A stretch of DNA of 64,000 bases from NCBI GenBank assembly GCA_964036295.1, contig OZ038462.1, positions 28,271,759 through 28,335,758 of the forward strand, in the 5' to 3' direction. How positions within the stretch are numbered: the first letter of the stretch is position 1; each line of letters opens with the position of its first letter. Below are positions 49,789-63,527 of the stretch, in pieces. The translations under genes were made by a program, and so were the position numbers. The DNA comes from Plumapathes pennacea. Its lineage: Eukaryota > Cnidaria > Anthozoa > Antipatharia > Myriopathidae. The notes beneath the pieces were generated by a model that saw only the letters and a list, made by a program, of their open reading frames with translations, did not search any database and was not told where the DNA came from.

Positions 49789-52700
49789 ATGTTTAGCTCT
49801 CAAGTACATTTTCTCCTAGTCTCGGCGCTGTTCGTGATGTATGCCAGTTTTGTGGCTTCGAGTTTCTATGATCAGAAGGAATCAGATCCTAAGGCTAAAC
49901 TGAACATCACTACGTGTGCTCCGGATAGAACTTTGTGTTCTGCTAGCTCCGAAAAAGGCGACTTTGGAAAACACAGTCCCACTGATGGTGCGAAGGGCTG
50001 GTTGTTGGCTCTCGGCGAAAACAACATCAGCGGTTGCACGGAATTTAAAGTGAATGTCAATTCTAAACCATGGATTGCTCTCATTTCTCGCGGGGGCTGT
50101 AACTTCGAAACGAAGATACGCAACGCATATAAGCATAATGCAACCGCCGTGATCGTGTACAACAACGAAAACGATGACATACGCATGATTCACAAAGAAT
50201 CCCAAGACATAGTCGCTATCAGTATAGACAAATCACTTGGGGACAAACTGGCAAAAGCGCTTTTTAACGGAACGAAGGTCGTATACGTCTCTATAACCGT
50301 GGAGGGCGACTCAAAGACGAACAAGCTGAATCCTGCCTCGGTTCTTTTTGTCTCTATTTCGTTTATTGTGTTGATGGTTATCTCGCTGGCTTGGCTGGTC
50401 TTCTACTATGTACAGCGATTTCGGTACGTACACGCCAGGGATAAAACCGAGGTAAGTATTCTATGGTCTAACCTAAAAGAGTTTTTCATCGAATGTTCGT
50501 TCCTGTTTTCCAGCACTTGATGTCAGTCTAAATCTTTTCGGTGTCAAATGGCACAAGGACAAGTTTTCTTACCTACATATCTGCATGAGGACGTATTTTT
50601 TCGTTTCGACGTTTAGATATCGTCATACTTACTGACCTGAGCCTTTGTTTCAATATGTACTGCCTTCGTTTCAATATGTACTGCTTTCGTTGATTGTCTT
50701 TTTTTTTCTTTTTTTTTTTTTTTTGCGCGATATATTTGCCATGTATTTCTGTGCGCATAGTTTATTTTGAACCAAGTTCTGGTGCTAAATACTCCAACTT
50801 AACCTCTTGAGTCTGTTGTAAATATGTCTTTCCCTTGAATGCGAAGTTACCGGAAGGAAAAGAGGAAATTACCAGCGTTCTGTGTAATTTTATAAACCCG
50901 CAAGACGTTGTTAGTTACGAGCTCGTGTATTGTTCATTGTGCGTGATGACGAAGCAACATAATTCATGCATGGATACATTTCTCGATGCGTGCGTAATTG
51001 AAAGTCCTAATACTCGGGTTTGTCGGTCTCCCTCTTGCTTATTCGACAAATTCACCTCTCTTTTGCTACAATACGCTTGTAGACGCACAGTAGTCCTCAT
51101 GCTATTTATGCAGAGTTATATGTTGTGGCACACGTCTTGTCTGATCCGATCCTGCTGTTAAAACAACAGCTGAAAACGAGTAAACGCGCATTTTAGAACA
51201 AAACAGCAAGCTAATAGATTTTCACTTTAATGAATAAACATACATGTCTGTGCACAGAAAATGATTCTCTGTTGACTGTTTTTAATTGGAAGTTCGGTTT
51301 GGTCCTTACTGCATTAGCCATTCACGTTGACTGTCTGTGTCCGTTTGTGTCAGCAAAATAGAACATTCCTAGGAAAATCAAATTTAGTAAGAGAGTTTTG
51401 GTCTGAATACACCATGTTCATAACATGTTTTGAACAGTGTTGATTATACAGTGGAACTCCCTGAGCGACCACCTCCAGTAAGTGACCACCTCTCTTAGGC
51501 GACCACTTACCAAATGACCGATTGGTCCTTCAGTCAAAATGCTATTAGTGAACCTCTCTTAAGCAACCACTTACCAAATGACCGATTGGTCCTTCAGTCA
51601 AATTACTATGAGTGAACCTCGTAAGCGACCACCTCTAGTAGGAGACCCAATAGGAGTTTTTATTGTGACATAGGCTCCAGTCACACCTGTCACTTTAACG
51701 GCATTAATATCGACATTTGCATCATTTGAAGTGCAACAGCGCTTGTCACCGCAGAAATATGTGTCAGCAAGTTGCTACCGAACATTGAAGAAGCCATCAT
51801 ATTGCTCTCGATGTTGAGTTATTATCGACTAAACTTCCTAGTGCGACCGGGCCCATAGTTGCCATCAAAAAATCTGTTAAAATGTTCTCAACAGCTTCTT
51901 AAAAATCTGTTATTTTGTTTTAAATAAATAGTCAATATGTATGTTTTGTATTGGTTGATGACAGTGGTAAAAATTTGGAAAGTGTAAAGTTTGCAGCAAG
52001 TCAGACAAGAAAGGTGATGACATAAAAAAGGAGATTTCATAAAACCTATCATACAGTATCTAGGGAATGTCAGAAGACATTGTCCATTTTTATAGAGGCA
52101 ACCTGAGTTACAACATTTAGTTGTTCTAGAGTATGTAATGTATTCCTCTGCTTTTCAGAAACGCTTGACCTCAGCTGCAAAAAAGGCCATTGCAAAGCTG
52201 CCAACACATACACTAAGCAAAAAGGTGAGATACTGTAGGGCACAAATCTCCTAATGTCTTGTGAATGCAGAAAATTGCCAGTCTGTCCAGCTTGAAGCAA
52301 GAAATCATATACAACGAGGTTATTACACGGGAAGGAGTGCAATACGGCGGAGTATTTTTACGAGTCGGTTTTATTTTTTTGAGCCTACTTCAGGCGAGAA
52401 AAAATAAAACTGACGAGTAAAAATACAGCCGTATTGCACAACTTTTCGTGTAATAAATTGTTTATTATATGAAACGAAGCAGGGCAAGCGTTCTCACAGC
52501 GTGCAAAATGGAACAAAAAATGATGCGTTCATAAACTTTGCTTGCAAAAATTGATCACATAAGCTAATAAACCAGTTGATGTGGTTCCTAATGAGTGCAA
52601 TACGCTCCCATCTTTGCACTCGTTTTGGCCCTTATTTGCACTCGAAAATGTGAAGTCATGTAATAAAGTACTATATTCTCCATACTCAACTACACACATT

Positions 52701-54173
52701 TGACTGTGTGTTGAAAGGAGTTTTCTTATCATCACTCTTGAAGGATCGGGAGAAAATGTGAGTGTTCTATAAGGATGGATTGTGCAGTATTTTACATCAC
52801 AGAACACTTCTCCAGCTTTCTAAAGTATTGCCTTTACATACTATGATGTGAAATTTTGCCTCAAGTCCGACAGTAATGGCAGCTACAATCTGACTGCCAT
52901 TGCCAAAGATTGTAGTTCTTACTGGTGAAAGTGACTGAAATACATATTATTTTCTGCTGCTTTGTTATTTTCAAGTATCTGACCACATGTTTTTATTGTC
53001 TTGTTTTATATGCAGGATGAAGATGATGAGATAGATAGTTGTGCTGTATGTCTAGATGGCTACAAGGCAGGGGATGTGACTCGCATTCTCCCATGCCAGT
53101 AAGTCTAGTTTGAGTTTCCACTGAAATATCTGAATTGATCAATATACAGAGTGGGCTTTTTAGAGCTCACAAAGTACTTGTGCCAGTGGTCATACAAGGG
53201 CTATTTTTTGCAGGCATGTTTTCCACAAATTGTGCATCGATCCATGGCTGGTGGAACACAGGACTTGTCCCATGTGCAAGTGTAACATCCTTAAGGAGCT
53301 GGGTTTGGTAAGTGACTGGAAAACAATAAAAATTGAGTGGGAAGAGGGCTGGATGGTGAAACATGAGAACAATTTGAAAGGAGAGTTTTGACTTCCAAGT
53401 TAAGTGTTTAGTACTTTATGTTCAAAGCCCAAAACTTTGTTCAAAGCCTGATTAAGCTAATTCAAGATTAACCAAATTATTTCCTTTGTCCTCTTGGCTA
53501 ACAAAATATTAAAGGTTTTGTTCAAAGACCAACGAAGAAGCTTCATTTGGCTTAAAACTTATCAAGGACTCTGAGTTCTGAGCAAAACCTTCCTGTTCCC
53601 AGGCTTAAAGATAACAAAACGTTTGCTTCTAATACAGGATTAGCCTATAATCATGCTTTGAACAACTGAGCCCAGAAATTCTGTACAAATTATGTTTATT
53701 GTTAACTTTTCTAGCCATGTGAGGTCCAGCAGAGTCAGCAAGATGTTGAAGTTGGTACATCGGAGCTTCAAGAACAGGAGGACCACCGAAACGCTGCTCA
53801 TAACCCAGTTGTTGCTCTGGTGGATGTGACCTCTTCAACAACACAAGAACAGCGGAGGCTGAGCTGTGACGAGGAGAGCTCAGGTACACATCTTTGTTGC
53901 ATTCTTGTGCACGGTGTATTTGTTTCCTTTTATTGTTTTTTTTTTTTTTTTTTTTGGTATCTCTTGATTTATTTAGTGTGTGACTTTGGCTGCAGAACCT
54001 GTATCAATGTAAACCAGCTATCATTTTAAACCAGATCATTGTTTCTCCCCATAACAGGCAGCTCAAATGAGTCAGGTCAGATATTGTGTGTTAGTGCTGA
54101 AGTGAACTGGGAACGCGAAGAGCAGTCCAGTTCCACATCCAATCTCGTGCCATCATCAAGTGTCAACACTTAA
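49789..54173 (+). CDS. Goliath-type PA-TM-RING E3 ubiquitin ligase (6 exons, 396 aa)
   Basis: Exons are 49789-50451, 52159-52224, 53016-53098, 53214-53307, 53715-53883 and 54058-54173. A hydrophobic N-terminus ([18 protein letters not shown]) acts as signal peptide. The protease-associated domain spans roughly residues 60-175 ([28 protein letters not shown]); one transmembrane helix lies near 185-212 ([19 protein letters not shown]). The RING-H2 has all eight ligands: C252, C255, C270, H272, H275, C278, C289 and C292. The Ser/Gln-rich tail is variable. The juxtamembrane FYYVQRFRY motif assigns it to the RNF130/RNF149/RNF150/RNF128 (Goliath/Godzilla) group, endosomal ligases that ubiquitinate membrane cargo. 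A one-to-one vertebrate name cannot be chosen. Confidence 0.93.
51449..51655. mobile_element. Pogo-like MITE (family I) with internal duplication
   Basis: The left end CAGTGGAACTCCCTGAGCGA is preceded by TA. The word ACTTACCAAATGACCGATTG occurs twice about 66 bp apart. The right terminus is eroded (GCGACCACCTCTAGTAGG). It lies in intron 1 of the RING ligase gene. Confidence 0.55.
52318..52668 (+). mobile_element. Non-autonomous element, family D, copy 2
   Basis: It starts TTATTACACGGGAAGGAGTG, includes a hairpin around ACGAGTCGGTTTTATTTTTT with its complement, and ends near ATGTGAAGTCATGTAATA. It matches 797-1145 in reverse complement. Located in intron 2 of the RING ligase gene. Confidence 0.65.
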
Positions 54174-57100
54174 ATTGTCTGCACCTCTTAAGTGGTAATT
54201 AATAATATTGATGTTATTACAAGAAGGTAATATTACTCGTGTTTCCAGGGTCAATGCTGTGCTTGAGTGTACTGTTACCCTGGTACCAACAATAATATGC
54301 ACAAAGTAATGTTCAAGGAACTCTTTTGAAAGAACTGAGTATAATTTTTGTAGCTGAATCTTATTCATTATATTGAGTGTTAAAGTTAGTCTTGTAGAAT
54401 ATTGAGCTTGTGCATTGTGTCAGAACAAAGTAATTTGTCTTGCTTATAAACATACAGATAGCCTATTTTGATGCTGCAAAAATGTATTGACTGTATAGTT
54501 GGCAGATGTCAGGTACAGGTATGATCAATCCTTGATAAGTGCTGAGAATAGTAAGTTTCTTTATAAATTGACCGCATTATTGTAACAAAACTTTGATTCA
54601 TTTGACTGTTCATAACATATGACAAACTAGGAGTAACACTGCAAAGAAGGCAAGCTTTATATTGTTGTTTTACAAGTTGGGGAGCACCCTATTGGGTTAG
54701 AAACTATGATCAAGTTGTTGTTGATGCATAGGCTACTTAATATCAATTCATAGGACAACCAATGAGTAGCAAGGAAAAGGGCAAGAAACGGTTAGAGAAT
54801 GACATGGCTAGGTCTTAAAAAGAAGACAGTGCATAATTATGTAACAGGTACTGTATCTGAAAGAGACCAACATAGCATGCAGCTGAAGTGTATTACATGT
54901 AGTTCTATTGTTTTACAAGTAATCAATGCATTTATCAAGCTTGCTCTGTTTGATGATGATGAACATGTCCTTTACACAGTACAGATATTAAAATAGTTAT
55001 TATGTTGAATTGGATTAGTGTGAAACACACTGACCCCTCATGTGTATAATAACAGTTACTGTGTAATAGTGATCTATCACATAGTTATGAGGCCTAATAT
55101 TTTCAGAAGTTATCTTGGTTTGTTCAGTCTCTAGATTAACTTTGTAGAAGATTTTCTACAAGGTGAACCACATGTTGAAAGTATACAGCTCTTATGGTGA
55201 ATACGTATATTCCAGATCATTTTGATGATGGGCGGCAGTGTGTTGTGTCTAGTGCAAAATGTTTTTGAGATGAAGATTCATTCAAATCCTCCAAAAATGA
55301 GATGTCCATGATGGTCATACTACAACTGCCAGATTTGTTGAGGCAGGTTGTACCAGGCTTGTCTGGAACTCTCTTTTTGGAGAATAGCCTGTGCAAAATG
55401 AGAAAATCTGCACAAAACAAGGACTAGAAGAAAGTCATTGTGGTAGTTGTAGTCAGATTATGTCACATGGAAAACATCCTATTGTGGGCAATTTTTTTTT
55501 TTTAATTTTTAGATCCTAAACATTGTTTGCAGAATTCAATCCATGGTTCAAAAGGTGAGAAAAACAGCTGTATTAGTATATTGGCTTCCCTTACATCTTG
55601 GACATTGACAGACATTCTCAGTTGAGTGCAATTCTGAAAGCTGCAAACTGTTTGGAGTATTTTTATATGTAGGTTTATTACTCAATCAATTTTCATTTCA
55701 TATTCATTTGCATGAAAGCTTGCTTATCTTACAGAATGTCTAATAGTCATAAATCAATATATTTTCATGTCTGATTGTGAGAGACCAATGGCATAGATAT
55801 TGATACCCTGCGAGCAGAACCACCTTTCTTCTGCTCGCAGGGTAAGATATTGAATGATCTTGATCAGATGTAATGTATACGAGACTGGGCAGATTTACCC
55901 AAGGTTACTAACTTGTGCAAATAGAATGGTTCTCGGATGACTACCAAAGGTAATCACTTGATTTTGCTTTGGCATTTGCTATTCCTTTGGGTTGGTCCAA
56001 ACAAGTTTAGCAGCATTTTTTGCCAATCAGCCTCTAAAGGCAAAATGTGATCTTCTCATGCAAGCCAACAAATGGTGTCTCCTGACACTGATGATTGTTC
56101 TCTTCAAAGTAAAACCTAACGCAAATTACTTCATTGACTTCTGGATGATTGAAAGTGCTTATTACAGCCTCTGTGATTGCCAGTGTACTTACTTTGGTCT
56201 TGGTTTTTGTCAGTCATCTGAGAATCGCTCTATTTAACTGAACTAAGTAATTTGTATCCATAAAAGTACTGTTTAACAATGAATGAATCACTTGAAAGTG
56301 CATTACTTTGCTGTCCACCAAGGGATAGATATTTAATGGAAGGGCCAACCAATACTGTAGTCGTAGTAGTTTGTAAATATTCATTGTATTATTTCTTAGG
56401 CAGCTCAAAGCAATAAAAAAAAGTTCACAAAACGAACCTGTGTTTGTCTGTACTCTCTCGGCTCGGAATAGGACCAGGGCAGGGCCCTGTGGGAAAATAG
56501 TTGACATCTGACCTCTCGACGTATGAGAAAGAGAGTAATCATGTCATACAATCAGCCCCAGCCGACCGCGTCAGTTTACGACGCTGCAACCTCGGAAGCC
56601 AACAACTTCGCTCACAGGCGGCCCAGGCTCTGAGGGTGTATATTGTAGTTGTTGCATAACTCAAGATTATAAGAATGTATGGAAATTTTAACGATCTCGA
56701 AAAATCATAACATTTGATGATGAGACTGGTGTCGGGAAAACCCGCGTATGCGTTATTGATTTAGTTAATTGGTTTAGTCACGAAAGTTTCGGTTTGTTAT
56801 TTTAAAAGTATTAGATTACAGATCTGTTTCCACAGTACAGTATTAAAACTACGGTAGAGGGAAAACTACACGAGGACTTTAGTCAGTAGAGTTACTAAAG
56901 CTACAGGATTTGTACTGCAGAACTACAGTCAGTAGAAGCAGGCTTAGACCATATAAATGGAGGCCCGTTTTAGGACAAGGGCAGATGCCCAGTATGATTG
57001 TTGTGAAGAGTGCTTAGTAGCGAAGAATGTGTAACTGGGTCGGAAATTAATAAAGCAAGTGGAAATACAGTCCTTTGTTGAGCGGAGCAGCAGCGAGTGG

Positions 57101-57591
57101 AAACTTTTGAGCGATAATTGAGGTCTACGACAACTCGAAATAAACGTTCTGTACCTTGGTCTCCTGCCGTCCCTTGTGTTGATTTGAAGCCACTATGTCC
57201 AGTATATTAAGTGGTCGAATGAGGGGGGATCATGCACACGCGAGGAAACAAAACAACTAAGTGGTTAGGTTTCGGGTATTCGAGTTCCCAGTTCCACATC
57301 AACGCCACGAATCATTGAATGAAGTTGCGAAATTCAGAGTACAGTACTTAGGCACCGTATAGACCTGCCAAAATTTTTGAGATCGAATACTGACATGTGC
57401 GCTATGGCGGTTGGCTCAGACCATTACATTACAACGTTGCTACCAAAGTTTGAAGAAGCCGTCGGCTCTCAAATTTACTGTGAACTCGGGTGTGATCATC
57501 AGCCACGTATTCTCGCGCTTCGTAATGGACGCCGAGAGATTGGGAACTAAACTCGAAGCAACCTGGGACCGACTAACAATAATTTTCCAAA
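54174..57591. other. Intergenic region RING ligase to ZCCHC10
   Basis: The first part is the likely 3' untranslated region of the RING gene. At 55807-55845 a small hairpin (ACCCTGCGAGCAGA with its complement) occurs. A dispersed repeat at about 55930-56235 matches 33999-34310. Between about 56640 and 57180 lies an LTR-like stretch with ACCATATAAATGG and AATTAATAAAGC motifs. No protein-coding gene is recognised. Confidence 0.45.
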
Positions 57592-59096
<1,505 letters not shown>

Positions 59097-59456
59097 TGAA
59101 GAACAAAGGTATACAATCAGTGCCACTGATATTGTAAAAGGCACTCTAGGAAATACAACAAAATGAAACCATGAACCTAACAAGCACTACCACTGTTATC
59201 GTTCTTGTTCATTATTATTTTTTTTATATTATAAGAATTTTATGGTACTAACTGCAACTGTGGAACAACTTACAGTCCCAAAAAGCTTGACTGAAAGTTT
59301 CAACGGATTCAAATTTTTTGCCAAAAGGCATGCTGCTTTTGCAGAATATTTTTGCAGAAATTGTGACAAGGTGGAGTGTCAGTGAACCTGCAGGGAAAAA
59401 GATTCCATACATCACTTTTAAAGTCCCTTGTTACATAAGACATAATAATATTGTGT

Positions 59457-59462
59457 AATAAA
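59457..59462 (+). other. Candidate polyadenylation signal of ZCCHC10
   Basis: A canonical AATAAA lies 361 bp after the ZCCHC10 stop codon; an earlier weaker variant could also be used. Confidence 0.4.
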
Positions 59463-59799
59463 AACATTTTATTGACTTCTTTCAAAGTTCTCATAGTCAT
59501 GATTGCAAACTATGTTTTTGATTGCCCTCTTGAGCATAATCTCTCCAAAACACTAGACACAAGGGCAAATTATCATCCCTTTGTTGTATTACACTATATA
59601 ACACATCCATGTTGGAGCAATGTTAGGTTGGATTACACCCCACCTAAAGAATAAGTCACTGAAACAAAATAACCAAAAATAAAGATAGTAAGGAAGTGAA
59701 CAGTAATATACAGTGACTACTAACCCACAAAATAAGAAACCCTTACAATGCTGCTGTTGTTCTGGGCATGCATTTTGGACAGATCAATATTAGAAACCA

Positions 59800-60712
59800 G
59801 GGGCCGTATTCACCAAACTTGCGTACAAACAAAAAGGTTCGTAAGTATGACTTATGTATCATAAGTTCAACTTACACATACTATCATGGCAAATGGTTTG
59901 AACCCAGGAGTGTGAACAGTAGGTTGGTTGTAATTGTCCGGGTTAGAGTAGTCTCCAGAAAGACTGTTGTTGGTGACTGACGTTTCGACTACCTGAGCAG
60001 AAGTCATCTTCAGAGTCAAGTGAAAGTATTCGTCAGATGGCGGTATATATGTCTCTGGTTGTTGAAGTGATTGGTCCGTTATGTCGGCCTATGGTTGGTC
60101 GAGTCGGCTTGGTTGTGTTTCGTTACTGGTCAGTCGATGTTTTCCAGTGTAAGTCCTGGTAGTAGTTGGTACTGTGGCTGATGCATTCAGCAGAGTCCCA
60201 GTTGATGTCGTGTTCAGTCTGTCGGTGGTGTTCAGAAATGTGATTTCAGAAAGCTGGTACACAAACTTAGAACGGAAACCACTCAACAGATGCCAACAAT
60301 TACCGGCACCTTACAAACGACTGATAGATGACATCAAACGTAACCGAACGAACAATAGACAAATCAACAGGACAAAAGAACATCAACAGACCAATAACGA
60401 AACACAACCAAGCCGACTCGACCAACCATAGGCCGACATAACAGACCAATCACTTCAACAACCAGAGACATACATACCGCCATCTGACGAATACTTTCAC
60501 TTGACTCTGAAGATGACTTCCGCTCAGGTGGTCGAAACGTCAGTCACCAACAACAGTCTTTCTGGAGACTACTCTAACCCGGACAATCACAACCAACCTA
60601 CTGTTTACACATACTATCTTGCTCAAGATAGTATGCATAAGTCATTGTTCTGATGCATAAGTCATACTTGTGAACAGTTTTGTTCATACGCAAGTTTGGT
60701 GAATACGGCCCC
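59800..60712. mobile_element. 913-bp composite inverted-repeat element
   Basis: The outer arms GGGGCCGTATTCACCAAACT and complement (ending GAATACGGCCCC) flank an inner element (59916-60606) with its own arms AACAGTAGGTTGGTTG and CAACCAACCTACTGTT. The inner arms are long: GGTCGAGTCGGCTTGGTTGT and its complement, and ACGTTTCGACTACCTGAGC with GGTGGTCGAAACGT. The 85-codon frame at 60174-60431 crosses the centre and is not a convincing gene. Confidence 0.75.
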
Positions 60713-60796
60713 AGAGGAATCATTGCATAAGATACAAGCTGTAAAGCAAACTGATTTGCTGTGTTGAAATGTCTGTCAGTACATGCTAATATTCCC

Positions 60797-61009
60797 TCCC
60801 TTTCACTCCCAGGAGTGCTCAACTTTGATAATATCTCTTTCTGTCCCTTACCAGAAATATATATCGCAGTGTGGAGAATGCTGTTGACACACTAGCTTGC
60901 TAAGATGAAGCCAGATTGAACTATAGATTTTTGCTACACCATTCAAACATTTTTCTTGTTCTAGGTGATTAGGAGAATCTACATTATGAACTTGAGGAGT
61001 GAAAGGGTC
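60797..61009. mobile_element. Family-A MITE, copy 5
   Basis: The ends are CCCTTTCACTCCCAGGAGTG and GAGGAGTGAAAGGGTC, and the interior GCAGTGTGGAGAATGCTGTT is diverged from other copies. It sits in the space between ZCCHC10 and the 3' end of UBE2K. Confidence 0.65.
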
Positions 61010-61219
61010 AACCATTCATAAAATCAATGCACTGATTTCACAGAAAAGCTGATTGTGTGAAAATTAAAAGGTGCTATATGTAGATGGTGTACATGTCGAA
61101 GGCTTTACAACAAACTATCATACAAAGTGAGCCTAAGTTTAAAACTAAAAAAAAAAAAAACAAAGAAAACAAAATGTGCTAAAGGGATTGTTGCACAGAC
61201 ATGGCACAAGACAGTCATG

Positions 61220-63527
61220 TCAGCTGTTAAACAATGACTCGATTGCTTCTTCTACGTTCCAGGCATACTTTGACAATGCTACTCTGCTGTTATGCTGAAA
61301 ACAGAAAATACAACTGTTCATATTTCTCTTTACACAATATCTAGGCATCATTTTCACAATTAAACTTCCTGTAAGACAAAAAGTGTTCAACTGGTTGCTT
61401 ATAACTTGTAAACAACTGCCCCATCAATAAATCATCCCCTACAGATCCCACATCTGCTACCCTACACACAAAAAAAAAACTACAAAATATGTGGTCTTTC
61501 TAAGAGCAAGGCACTTACAGATTGAAGTACTGTATAGACAGAAGCACAAGGGATGGGGCAAGGGTACATGTATTATGTACTGTAAAAAATTTAACTGATT
61601 TCAATTTAAAATATTTTTTGTCTGGTTACCTCTGAAAAACCCATCTCCATCAACCTCCGTATTTTATCTTCACAGTCCAATCTACTACCTCTGTAAAGTG
61701 GAGCTGTGGAAATAAAACAGTTGAAATCTAAAAACCCAGGGAATCACACACTAATTCCATAATATTTTGTTTCCTATTCCTTCACACATATCAAAACAAA
61801 CAGTAGTAAATACCTCCTGCGTAGGCATGAGCCCAGTGCCGTGACGTCTCATAATAAGCCTGTGGCTCTTCTTTGTACTGCAACACAAAGACCATTAATA
61901 ACAACATGTCAAATATATAAATGTGTTGGCTGCATCATGGGAAATTGGAATTTACATCACATAATGTTATCAGGTGGAACAGCACAGACAGGCAAACTAG
62001 CACACCTGTTTTGCCACAACAGCATCCTGTGGATCATCAGGCTCTGGTGAGGCCAACAGCGCCTACATGTTTTAACAAAACCACAATCTCAAAATTAATA
62101 ATCAATTTATTATATGTTAGAGTACAAAGACTGAGTTTACATGAGCCATAATTTCTGTATATGATAAGTTGTACTGATATGAGTTTTCTTAGAGTTTTCT
62201 TTTATTGCTGTGATTTGGAGTTATTTAACAAATAATTAACATGATTTATGATTTTTGAGTTACAGTGGAACCTCCATTAAGGGGACACCCTTGGGACAAG
62301 GAAAAGTGTCCCCTGGATGGAGGTGTCCCTTGAATGGAGGTAATCAATAGGAGGATTATATGAGTTTTTTTGGGGGGGACAAGGACAAATGTCCCCTTAA
62401 AGGAGGTGTCCCCTTATTGGAGGTGTCCCAAAGTAGAGGCTCCACTGTATTCTTACTGTATTTACAGCACTTGCTCCTCAAACATACCTGTATTGACAAG
62501 AGTACTGTCCGCAGGGTCATAGCAGCAGCCCTGGAAGATAGTGAAAAAAGATGTTCACTGCAGACACATATAGCAGACAGTATGTTCTTAAACTCCCAAT
62601 AAGATGTACCCATCCAATGTGTATTGTAACTTGTGGCAGTTTCCACACCCAACATCACTGCACTTAGATCCACTGAGATTGTCTCTGCTTCTGGTAGACC
62701 TTTGTTCATGGTGATATGGTACTATGGTAATCGTATATTCACAATGCTTGTTTCATATTTAACTTACCACTGGTCTTTCAGAATATCCAGACATATTGCC
62801 CCAGTTACAGAGCTGATGTTTGGGTGCCAGATTTTTGTTGTAAACTTCACCTATCACCAGTAACAAAACTTTCAATTAGTTCAGTTGGTTTGACAGATTG
62901 AAGTAAAAGACAAGAAGGAAGTAACCAGGGAACAATGGAAGAAAGGCTGAGGGAAGAATTAAGGACAGGATGAAAGAAGATTGGATGGGAAGAGAGGGAG
63001 GGAAAAGGAGCAGAGGAAAGAAGGAATGGAGGGATGGAGCAACAGAAGGAATGAAGAAAGTTAGGGACAGATGGATGGAAGGAAGGAGCTAGAATGGAGG
63101 GCAGCAAAGAAGAAATGGAGGAACGTACAGAGGGACAGAGGGATGAGGAAAGATTAGGGAAGGAGGAAAGGAAGGAAGGAGCTAGAATGGAGGGGAGCAA
63201 AGAAGGAATGAAGCAATGTACAGAAGGGATGGAGGGATGACAAAGGTTAGGGAGGGAGGGAAGGAAGGAAGGAGCTAGAATGAAGGGGAGCAAAGAAGGA
63301 ATGGAGGAAAGTACAGAGGGGTGGAGGGATGAAGAAAGATTAGGGAGGGATGAAAGGAAGGAAGGAGCTAGAATGGAGGAGAGCACAAAGAAGGAATGAA
63401 GGAAAGTACAGAGGGGTGGAGGGAGGAAAGGAAGGAAAATTGATTAGGATGAAGAATGTTGTACAAACCTTTGGTGGATTGAAGGGATATGTTTCTGGAA
63501 TGACAATATCCAAGGAATATAAGCCAC
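61220..63527 (-). CDS. UBE2K: Ubiquitin-conjugating enzyme E2 K, 5' end outside window
   Basis: Visible exons are 63527-63469, 62850-62768, 62530-62488, 62062-62006, 61877-61814, 61703-61630 and 61294-61220 (stop TGA). They encode about 150 residues from (G)GLYSLDIVIPETYPFNPPK onward. The E2 core has the HPN motif (KIWHPNISSVTGAICLDIL) with the catalytic cysteine codon at 62793-62791, DQWAAAMTLRTVLLSIQ and SPEPDDPQDAVVAKQY. A C-terminal UBA domain (CEDKIRRLMEMGFSEHN ... WNVEEAIESLFNS) follows, which only UBE2K-type E2s have. The enzyme builds Lys48-linked ubiquitin chains. About 50 N-terminal residues are missing because their exons lie to the right of the window edge. Its first visible intron contains a purine-rich minisatellite. 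Confidence 0.95.
62263..62447. mobile_element. Pogo-like MITE (family I), TA-flanked, UBE2K intron
   Basis: The ends are CAGTGGAACCTCCATTAAGG and AAGTAGAGGCTCCACTG, with TA on both sides (62261-62262, 62448-62449). The interior repeats GGAGGTGTCCC words. 185 bp; the best-preserved member. A fragment of the same end (GTCCCAAAGTAGAGGTTCTA) is near 31116. Confidence 0.8.
62930..63460. repeat. Purine-rich minisatellite, about 93-bp period
   Basis: The plus strand is almost pure A/G. The marker GGAGCTAGAATG recurs at about 63085, 63177, 63271 and 63364, giving periods of 92-94 bp, each unit also containing AGCAAAGAAGGAATG and GGGATGGAGGGATGA variants. It lies 9 bp from the UBE2K exon at 63469. 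The long frame on the minus strand is a product of the repeat. Confidence 0.8.

Noticed and set aside
52529..52807. 92-codon minus-strand frame
   Set aside because: It lies largely in the family-D mobile element and intronic sequence of the RING gene, without a recognisable domain.
60174..60431. 85-codon frame starting MADAFSRVPVDV, reminiscent of retroelement RNase H borders (ADALSR)
   Set aside because: The match is a few residues only; the frame crosses the centre of an inverted repeat and has no other retroelement motif.
62847..63386. 179-codon minus-strand frame rich in Ser/Pro/Leu
   Set aside because: It derives from the purine-rich minisatellite in a UBE2K intron and overlaps the exon only at its end.
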